This document shows, piece after piece, positions 58,435 through 64,000 of a stretch of 64,000 bases of DNA. The stretch is taken from assembly GCF_015477355.1 (NCBI RefSeq), contig NZ_JADLRJ010000018.1, positions 1-64,000 of the forward strand, in the 5' to 3' direction. The position numbers and the translations under genes are program-made. The first letter of the stretch is position 1. The number at the start of each line of letters is the position of its first letter. Below the pieces are notes generated by a model that was not told the origin of the DNA, did not search any database, and saw only the letters and a program-made list of their open reading frames with translations. Source of the DNA: Nocardia blacklockiae. Its GTDB lineage: Bacteria; Actinomycetota; Actinomycetes; Mycobacteriales; Mycobacteriaceae.

Positions 58435-60129
58435 TCAGGCCGTCGGCACCGCCGGGCCCGCCGGGGTGATCGGCAGCCGCAGCGCGCCCGGCGCCCAGTC
58501 CGGGACGGTCGGCCGCACCGGCGGCACGGGCCGGATGCGGCGGTACGGCCGCCCCAGCGGCGGGCGCGGATCGGCCTCACCCTTGTTGGGCCAGAACGCC
58601 ATCGCGCGCTCGGCCTGCGCGGTGATGGTCAGCGACGGGTTCACGCCCAGGTTCGCCGTCACCGCGGAACCGTCGGCCACGTGCAGCCCCGGATGCCCGA
58701 AGACCCGCTGGTAGGGGTCCACCACGCCGTCCTCGGGGCCCTCGCCGATCACGCAGCCGCCGATGTAGTGCGCGGTCGCCGGGATGTTGAACACATCCAT
58801 CACCAGCCCCTGCACATCGCCGTTCACCTTCTCGCCGAACCGCCGCCCGACCTCGTGCGCCAGCGGGATCCACGTCGGATTCGGTTGTCCCGTACCCTGT
58901 TTCGTCTTCAGCCGGCCCCAGCGCCGGAACGAGGTGAGCGAGTTGTCCAGCGACTGCATCACCAGCAGGATCACCGACTTCTCCGACGCGTGCCGGGCAT
59001 TGAGGCTGCGCAGGAACACCATCGGCTGGGTGACCATCGCCAGCAGGAACCGCAGGAACCGGAACGCGCCGCCGTCGACGATCGGCGCGGACAGCGGGAA
59101 CAGCGCGTTCTGGCCCTTGCCGTAGTGGCACACCTCGACGTGGGTGTCGGGTTCGGGATGGATGGAGGAGGTGATCGCGATGCCCTCGGCGAAGTCGGAC
59201 CGGTCGCGGCTCACCACGTTGAGGATGGCCTCGGAATTGCTGCGCGTCAGCTCGCCCAGTCGCGGCGAGAGGTTCGGCAGCACCTTCTCGTCGCGCATCC
59301 GGTGCAGCAGCTTCTGGGTGCCCAGCGCGGCGGCCGCGAACACCACCTGCTCGGCGGTGAAGGTCTTGCGCTGCTTGCGAACCCAGCGATCGGAGCGCTC
59401 GGTCTCGATGGCGTAGCCGCCGCCGAGCATCGGCCGCACCTTGGTCGCGGTGGTCAGCTCGAAGACCTTCGCTCCGGCCTGCTCGGCCAGGTAGAGGTAG
59501 TTGGTGGGGGTGGTGTTCTTGGCGTTGTGCGGGCAGCCGGTGAAGCAGCGCGCGCAGTGCACGCAGCCGCTGCGGCGCGGGCCCACGCCGCCGAAGTAGG
59601 GGTCGTCGACCTCGGTGCCCGGATCGGGCTCGTTGAAGAAGACGCCGACGTTGGTGGCGTGGAAGGTGTCGAGGACGCCCATGTCGTCGGCGATCGAGCG
59701 GATCACCTCGTCGGCCGGCGTCATGCGCGGGTTCGGCGCCACCCCGAGCATGCGCTTCGCCTGGTCGTAGTACGGGGCCAGCTCGGATCTCCAGTCGGTG
59801 ATGTGCGCCCACTGCCGGTCGCGGTAGAACGCGGGTAGCGGCTCGTACAGGGTGTTGCCGTAGATCAGCGACCCGCCGCCCACGCCGGCGGCGGAGAACA
59901 CCGCGCACTTGCCGAGCACGCTGATCCGCTGCGGCCCGGTCAGGCCCAGCCGCGGCGCCCAGATCGATTTGCGCACATTCCAATTCGTCTTCGGGATGGC
60001 CTCGGCCGGCCAGCGGCGGCCGGATTCGAGCACGGCCACCCGGTAGCCCTTCTCGGTCAGCCGCAGCGCGCTCACGCTCCCGCCGAATCCGGAGCCGATC
60101 ACCACCACGTCGTAGTCGAAGTCGGGCAT
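58435..60129 (-). CDS. choD: GMC oxidoreductase, cholesterol oxidase-like (ChoD type) with Cys4 motif
   Basis: A 564-residue FAD enzyme. VVVIGSGFGGSVSALRLTEK places GxGxxG at residues 12-17, GVGGGSLIYGNTLYEP the second FAD loop, and YIGGCVIGEGPEDGVVDPYQ and DGSAVTANLGVNPSLTITAQ the C-terminal GMC block. The order and spacing follow mycobacterial ChoD (Rv3409c). Residues 189-199 hold Cys189-x2-Cys192-x2-Cys195-x3-Cys199-Pro, a ferredoxin-like four-Cys motif also present in ChoD. The substrate may be cholesterol or another hydrophobic alcohol; oxidase activity of ChoD proteins is disputed. ATG at 60129 has GAGAGGAAG upstream. Confidence 0.85.
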   Translation of the reverse strand: MPDFDYDVVVIGSGFGGSVSALRLTEKGYRVAVLESGRRWPAEAIPKTNWNVRKSIWAPRLGLTGPQRISVLGKCAVFSAAGVGGGSLIYGNTLYEPLPAFYRDRQWAHITDWRSELAPYYDQAKRMLGVAPNPRMTPADEVIRSIADDMGVLDTFHATNVGVFFNEPDPGTEVDDPYFGGVGPRRSGCVHCARCFTGCPHNAKNTTPTNYLYLAEQAGAKVFELTTATKVRPMLGGGYAIETERSDRWVRKQRKTFTAEQVVFAAAALGTQKLLHRMRDEKVLPNLSPRLGELTRSNSEAILNVVSRDRSDFAEGIAITSSIHPEPDTHVEVCHYGKGQNALFPLSAPIVDGGAFRFLRFLLAMVTQPMVFLRSLNARHASEKSVILLVMQSLDNSLTSFRRWGRLKTKQGTGQPNPTWIPLAHEVGRRFGEKVNGDVQGLVMDVFNIPATAHYIGGCVIGEGPEDGVVDPYQRVFGHPGLHVADGSAVTANLGVNPSLTITAQAERAMAFWPNKGEADPRPPLGRPYRRIRPVPPVRPTVPDWAPGALRLPITPAGPAVPTA

Positions 60130-60277
60130 GTCTTCCTCTCCATCCACCGCACCGCAATGAAACGATCCGCGACTCATTCTTTCACCCGTCGCGGCTGCCC
60201 CGGAACATATCCTGCCCGCCCCGCCGCCCCGGCGCGCCCGTATGGCGCTGTTGTGCCGTTTCGGGTAAGCAACAGCT

Positions 60278-60907
60278 GTGACGAGCGAACCTCCGGCCCC
60301 CGCGACCGACGGCCGCGCGGACCGGATCCTCACCGTGCCGAACGCGCTGAGCGTGCTGCGGTTGATCGGCGTCCCGGTGCTGCTGTGGCTGCTGCTGGTC
60401 GAGCACGCCGACGGCTGGGCGTTCGCGCTGCTGGTCGCCAGCGGCTTCACCGACTTCCTCGACGGCAAGCTGGCCCGGCTGCTGGACCAGTACTCGCGGC
60501 TGGGCGCGCTGCTGGACCCGTTCGTCGACCGGCTGTACCTGGTGGCCACCGTGCTGGGCCTGCTGGTGCGCGGCATCCTGCCGTGGCCGTTCGTCGCGGC
60601 GCTGATCGGGCGTGATGTGATCCTGGCCGCGGTGCTGCCGATCTACCGCCGCCGCGGGCTGCCCCCGCCCGAGGTGATCTACCTGGGCAAGGCGGCCACC
60701 TTCGCGCTGATGTCGGCGCTGCCGTGGCTGCTCGCCGGGGAAATGGATTGGCCCCTGGCAGGTTTCGGCCGGGCCTTCGGGTGGGCACTGTTGATCTGGG
60801 GTACGGCGGTCTACCTCTGGACCGGTGTCCTGTACCTCGGCAAGGCGCTGGCGGTGTCCCGGGCGATACCGGCGGTGCGGCCGGCAACCCGCGAGCCGAT
60901 ACAGTGA
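60278..60907 (+). CDS. pgsA2: CDP-alcohol phosphatidyltransferase (PgsA2-like)
   Basis: A 209-residue membrane enzyme. The full CDP-OH-P signature is present: D59-x2-D62-G63-x2-A-R67-x8-G76-x3-D80-x3-D84 in SGFTDFLDGKLARLLDQYSR, then LGALLDPFVDR. It forms a phosphodiester between a CDP-diacylglycerol and an alcohol, giving a phospholipid such as phosphatidylglycerol phosphate or cardiolipin. By position beside gcvH it matches mycobacterial pgsA2 (Rv1822), though the small genes that lie between in mycobacteria are missing. GTG at 60278 has no clear ribosome site. Confidence 0.87.
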   Translation: MTSEPPAPATDGRADRILTVPNALSVLRLIGVPVLLWLLLVEHADGWAFALLVASGFTDFLDGKLARLLDQYSRLGALLDPFVDRLYLVATVLGLLVRGILPWPFVAALIGRDVILAAVLPIYRRRGLPPPEVIYLGKAATFALMSALPWLLAGEMDWPLAGFGRAFGWALLIWGTAVYLWTGVLYLGKALAVSRAIPAVRPATREPIQ

Positions 60908-60949
60908 TCACGACGCCGGAGAGAGGACGCCCGTGAAAGGACTGCACCT

Positions 60950-61348
60950 GTGACCGACCTTCCCGAGGATTTGCGGTACACCGAGGAGCACGAATGGGTC
61001 CTGCGGGTCGGTCCGACCCGGGTGCGCGTGGGCATCACCGACTACGCCCAGTCACAGCTCGGTGACGTGGTGTTCGTGCAGCTGCCCGCGGTCGACAGCG
61101 AGGTCGCGGCGGGCGAGGGCATCGCGGAGGTGGAGTCGACCAAGAGCGTGTCCGACATCTACGCCCCGCTGGGCGCGAAAGTCGTTGCGGTGAACGGAGA
61201 TCTGGACTCCACGCCGGAGACGCTGAACAGCGATCCGTACGGGGAGGGCTGGATGTTCGAACTGGAGGTCGCGGACGCCGCGACACTGGACGCGACACTC
61301 GGTGAACTGCTCGATGCCGCAGGTTATCAAGGAGTTATCGGGGGCTGA
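60950..61348 (+). CDS. gcvH: Glycine cleavage system H protein
   Basis: A 132-residue lipoyl carrier of the glycine cleavage system. RYTEEHEWVLRVGPTRVRVG opens it, ESTKSVSDIYAPLGAKVVAV carries the lipoyl Lys65, and DPYGEGWMFELEV closes it. H protein shuttles the aminomethyl group between the P, T and L proteins. GTG at 60950 follows AAAGGA. The genes downstream are garA and the merR pair, the order found in mycobacteria. Confidence 0.95.
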   Translation: MTDLPEDLRYTEEHEWVLRVGPTRVRVGITDYAQSQLGDVVFVQLPAVDSEVAAGEGIAEVESTKSVSDIYAPLGAKVVAVNGDLDSTPETLNSDPYGEGWMFELEVADAATLDATLGELLDAAGYQGVIGG

Positions 61349-61526
61349 AGCGGCCTTCACAGTTCTACCTGCACGGGATCGCCCTGGCAGGGTACGGTCA
61401 ATGCCAACAGAAGTGCCGGCGGCCGGTGCCGGAATCTCCAAGGGCGCGACAGCCGGTCGCGACGGGTGACGGGGTACGGCAGCGGGATTGCCGGTACGGA
61501 TAAACGGTTCGAGGAGGAGAGCAAGG

Positions 61527-62003
61527 GTGAGCGAGAACAAAGACCCGGGTTACGGGGAGAGCGCGGCCGAGACCACATCGGTGTTCCGCGCTGACTTCCT
61601 CAACGAGGTCGACGCGTCGCGCTCCGGTGAGCAAACCGGCGACCAGCCGGTGCAAGGGGTCGAGGGTCTGCCTCCGGGTGCCGCCCTGCTGGTGGTCAAG
61701 CGCGGCCCGAACGCGGGTTCGCGGTTCCTGCTGGACCAGCCCACCACCTCGGCTGGGCGCCACCCCGACAGCGACATCTTTCTCGACGATGTCACCGTCT
61801 CCCGCCGCCACGCGGAGTTCCGCCAGGACGACGACACCTTCCAGGTCGTCGACGTGGGCAGCCTGAACGGCACCTACGTCAACCGCGAGCCGGTGGACTC
61901 CTCGGAACTGCAGAACGGCGACGAGGTCCAGATCGGCAAGTTCCGGCTGGTGTTCCTGACCGGTCCGCGTCCCGCACAGAGCGACTCCGCGGGCGCGCTA
62001 TAG
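61527..62003 (+). CDS. garA: GarA (FHA-domain regulator of glutamate/2-oxoglutarate metabolism)
   Basis: A 158-residue protein. The N-terminal ETTSVFRADFL motif (Thr16 and Thr17) is the site phosphorylated by PknB or PknG in mycobacteria and corynebacteria. The FHA domain (about 52-145) has SAGRHPDSDIFLDDVTVSRR, then HAEFR, and GSLNGTYVNREPV, with the phospho-Thr contacts Arg78, Ser92 and Asn114 intact. The unphosphorylated form inhibits 2-oxoglutarate dehydrogenase and glutamate dehydrogenase. GTG at 61527 with GAGGAGGAGAG upstream. Confidence 0.95.
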   Translation: MSENKDPGYGESAAETTSVFRADFLNEVDASRSGEQTGDQPVQGVEGLPPGAALLVVKRGPNAGSRFLLDQPTTSAGRHPDSDIFLDDVTVSRRHAEFRQDDDTFQVVDVGSLNGTYVNREPVDSSELQNGDEVQIGKFRLVFLTGPRPAQSDSAGAL

Positions 62004-62019
62004 CGAATCGGCCACCGAC

Positions 62020-62829
62020 ATGACAGGCGCAGCGCAGTGGACACGCGGAGGGATGTCGATCGGCTCCGTGCTGGACCTGCTGCGTCCGGACTTCCCGGAC
62101 ATCACCATCTCGAAGATCCGCTTCCTCGAATCCGAGGGACTGATCAGCCCGGAGCGCACGCCCTCGGGTTATCGCCGGTTCTCCGTCGCCGACGTGGAGC
62201 GGCTGAGGTTCGTCCTCACCGCCCAGCGCGACCAGTACCTGCCGCTGAAGGTGATCAAGGAGCAGTTGGAGGCGATCGACAGCGGCGCCGCGACGCTCGG
62301 GGTGCGCGAGGCGCGCGCCCGGGCGGCCGACGGCGCCGGTGGAGCGATCTCGGGGCGTGCGCCCGAGGCCGCGCCCACGTCCGGTAGTCCGACTCCGCCC
62401 CGGAGGCTCGGTGTGGTTCCCGGTGAGGTGTCGCCCGAAGAGTTGCGGTTCGACCACGAAATCCGCATCACCCGAACCGATCTGCTCGCGCAGGCCGGTA
62501 TCGAGGAGAAGTTCCTCGCCGAACTGATCCGCGCCAACCTGATCACCCCCGGTGCGGCCGGTTTCTTCGACACCGAGGCGGTGACGCTCGCGCGCACCGC
62601 CAAGGCGCTGAGCGAATTCGGCTTGGAGGCGCGCCATCTGCGCGCGTTCAAATTGGCAGCCGATCGGGAGGCGGCGATGGTCGCTCAGATCGCCGCGCCG
62701 ATCGCCAAGGGCCGCGACGCCGACGCGCGCGCCCGCGCGGAGGAGACGGTACGAGAGCTGGCGGCGCTGTCGCTGACGCTGCACACCAGCCTCGTGAAGA
62801 CTGCGGTGCGCGCCGCACTCGGTAGCTGA
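62020..62829 (+). CDS. ftsR: MerR-family regulator (FtsR / Rv1828 type)
   Basis: A 269-residue MerR protein. MSIGSVLDLLRPDFPDITIS, KIRFLESEGLISPERTPSGY and RRFSVADVERLRFVLTAQRD are the HTH and wing; the YLPLKVIKEQLEAID helix follows. The C-terminal domain (about 145-269) is helical and has LTPRTDLLAQAGIEEKFLAEL-type sequence (here RITRTDLLAQAGIEEKFLAE). Related proteins control the cell-division gene ftsZ and its region. It starts 16 bp after garA, so likely shares its transcript. Confidence 0.9.
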   Translation: MTGAAQWTRGGMSIGSVLDLLRPDFPDITISKIRFLESEGLISPERTPSGYRRFSVADVERLRFVLTAQRDQYLPLKVIKEQLEAIDSGAATLGVREARARAADGAGGAISGRAPEAAPTSGSPTPPRRLGVVPGEVSPEELRFDHEIRITRTDLLAQAGIEEKFLAELIRANLITPGAAGFFDTEAVTLARTAKALSEFGLEARHLRAFKLAADREAAMVAQIAAPIAKGRDADARARAEETVRELAALSLTLHTSLVKTAVRAALGS

Positions 62830-62907
62830 ATTCTTCGCCTAGACTCGGTGATACGGCCGACCCCATCGTGCCCGTGGGGAGGGTCGGCGAGCATGGGAGG
62901 CAGTGCG

Positions 62908-63381
62908 ATGAGTGAAATGCGTGTGATCGGCATCCGTGTCGAGCAGCCCCAGAATCAGCCCGTGCTGTTGCTCCGCGAGGTGGACGGCGATCGGTACCTA
63001 CCGATCTGGATCGGGCAGGCGGAGGCGACGGCGATCGTCCTCGAGCAGGAGGGCGTCACCCCCATCCGCCCGCTGACCCACGATCTGATCAAGATCCTCA
63101 TCCACGAACTCGGGCACACCCTCAAGGAGGTCCGGATCGTGGATCTGCAGGAGGGCACGTTCTACGCCGATCTGGTGTTCGAGAACGACCTGCGCATCTC
63201 GGCGCGGCCGTCGGACTCGGTCGCGATCGCGCTGCGGGTGGGTTGCCCGATCCATGCCGAGGAGCCGGTGCTCGAGGAGGCCGGGCTGGTGATGCCCGAC
63301 GAGCGCGAGGACGAGGTGGAGAAGTTCAAGGAGTTCCTGGAGTCGGTGTCGCCGGACGATTTCAAGGCCACCGACAGCTGA
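62908..63381 (+). CDS. Bifunctional nuclease family protein (Rv1829 type)
   Basis: A 157-residue protein. EMRVIGIRVEQPQNQPVLLL, YLPIWIGQAEATAIVLEQEG and RPSDSVAIALRVGCPIHAEE are hallmarks of the BFN domain, with RPLTHDLIKILIHELGHTLK between. The family shows RNase and DNase activity in plants and is ubiquitous in mycobacteria in this position. ATG at 62908 with GGGAGG upstream. The last 25 residues are acidic and helical (DEREDEVEKFKEFLESV). Confidence 0.9.
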   Translation: MSEMRVIGIRVEQPQNQPVLLLREVDGDRYLPIWIGQAEATAIVLEQEGVTPIRPLTHDLIKILIHELGHTLKEVRIVDLQEGTFYADLVFENDLRISARPSDSVAIALRVGCPIHAEEPVLEEAGLVMPDEREDEVEKFKEFLESVSPDDFKATDS

Positions 63382-63556
63382 TCGCCCGCGCGGGACATCG
63401 CGCCGGTCATCGATGTGATTTAACCCTCAGGTAGAGGTCGAGAAACACGCCGCACACGAAGCTTGGTCCGGTGCCGCTGCTGCCGGGACAATCGAGGGAG
63501 TAGCCTCGACAGTTAGGCCGTTGTTCGCACCGGCGGAAGCAGTGAGGGAGTAGTCA

Positions 63557-64000
63557 GTGGGAGACGAACCACAGCAGACTGGATCAGACACGCGGCCCGC
63601 CGCGGTGGTGCAGCCAGGACTGTTCCCCGATGATTCGGTGCCCGACGATTTGGTGGGCTACCGCGTTCCGAGCGCGTGCCAGGTGGCCGGTATCACCTAC
63701 CGGCAGCTCGACTACTGGGCCCGCACCGGCCTGGTGGTCCCGTCGATTCGCAGCGCTACCGGATCGGGCAGCCAGCGGCTCTACTCGTTCAAGGACATCC
63801 TGGTCCTGAAGATCGTCAAGCGGCTGCTGGACGCCGGAATCTCGTTGCAGAACATCCGCATCGCGGTCGACCACCTGCGCAGCCGCGGGGTCGAGGACCT
63901 GGCCGGCATCACCCTGTTCTCCGACGGCACCAGCGTCTACGAGTGCACCTCCCCGGAAGAGGTCGTCGATTTACTGCAGGGCGGGCAGGGCGTGTTCGGC
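63557..64000 (+). CDS. MerR-family regulator (Rv1830 type), 3' end cut by window
   Basis: The first 148 codons of a gene that leaves on the right. The product has a short acidic N-terminus (VVQPGLFPDDSVPDDL), then a MerR-type winged helix: YRVPSACQVAGITYRQLDYW, ARTGLVVPSIRSATGSGSQR and LYSFKDILVLKIVKRLLDAG, then the ISLQNIRIAVDHLRSRGVED helix. It corresponds to Rv1830 in mycobacteria. GTG at 63557 has GAGGGAG 6 bases upstream. The rest of the C-terminal domain lies outside. Confidence 0.9.
   Translation, partial: MGDEPQQTGSDTRPAAVVQPGLFPDDSVPDDLVGYRVPSACQVAGITYRQLDYWARTGLVVPSIRSATGSGSQRLYSFKDILVLKIVKRLLDAGISLQNIRIAVDHLRSRGVEDLAGITLFSDGTSVYECTSPEEVVDLLQGGQGVFG

Noticed and set aside
1-64000. 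CRISPR array or insertion sequence
   Set aside because: No regularly spaced repeats with unique spacers and no transposase with terminal inverted repeats were seen.

Overview
This window is high-GC actinobacterial DNA, most likely from Nocardia or a close mycolic-acid-containing relative. That call rests on an antigen-85-type mycolyltransferase-like secreted esterase, a cutinase, an MspA-family porin, a CYP125-type P450 behind a KstR-type operator, a ChoD-like oxidase, and at the right end the gcvH-garA-merR-nuclease-merR order known from mycobacteria (Rv1826-Rv1830). Frequent GTG starts, 4-bp ATGA gene overlaps and probable leaderless promoters fit the same group. No rRNA gene, no intact insertion sequence and no CRISPR array was seen.

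Layout. Positions 1-20500 hold ordinary chromosomal genes: secreted hydrolases (lipase end, mycolyltransferase-like, expansin-like, cutinase, lipoprotein 5'-nucleotidase, polysaccharide deacetylase), an ABC1/UbiB kinase-like protein, an acyl-CoA dehydrogenase with its AraC regulator, a SigG-like sigma factor opposite an alpha/beta hydrolase, a two-domain fatty acyl-CoA reductase, and a heme oxygenase behind an iron-box-like site. Positions 20515-24420 form a small, less GC-rich accessory island. It has a membrane/HTH protein, a divergent locus with a 38-residue membrane microprotein and a 102-residue unknown on one side and a 64-aa/DUF6879/XRE-DUF5753 operon on the other, mirrored operator repeats between them, and then tRNA halves in permuted order followed by strong hairpins.

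Positions 25262-50691 are dominated by what looks like a Wzx/Wzy-type surface polysaccharide locus. It contains an initiating sugar transferase, a flippase, a polymerase, a Wzz-like co-polymerase with a degenerate kinase domain, several glycosyltransferases, a pyruvyltransferase, a beta-helix lipoprotein, tandem acetyltransferases, a PLP aminotransferase, and a six-gene nucleotide-sugar operon (cytidylyltransferase, two C-methyltransferase-family proteins, PIG-L deacetylase, epimerases). It is interrupted by a PadR/peptide deformylase pair, an iron-type binding lipoprotein and an MspA porin.

Positions 50816-60129 carry lipid and steroid enzymes (CYP125-like, acyl-CoA oxidase-like, ChoD-like with a four-cysteine motif) plus a ThrE-type exporter, a PAP2 phosphatase and a NERD protein. 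Positions 60278-64000 are the conserved pgsA2-like/gcvH/garA/merR/bfn/merR block, the last gene cut by the window edge. Function calls rest on motifs and remembered family members; no database search was run.
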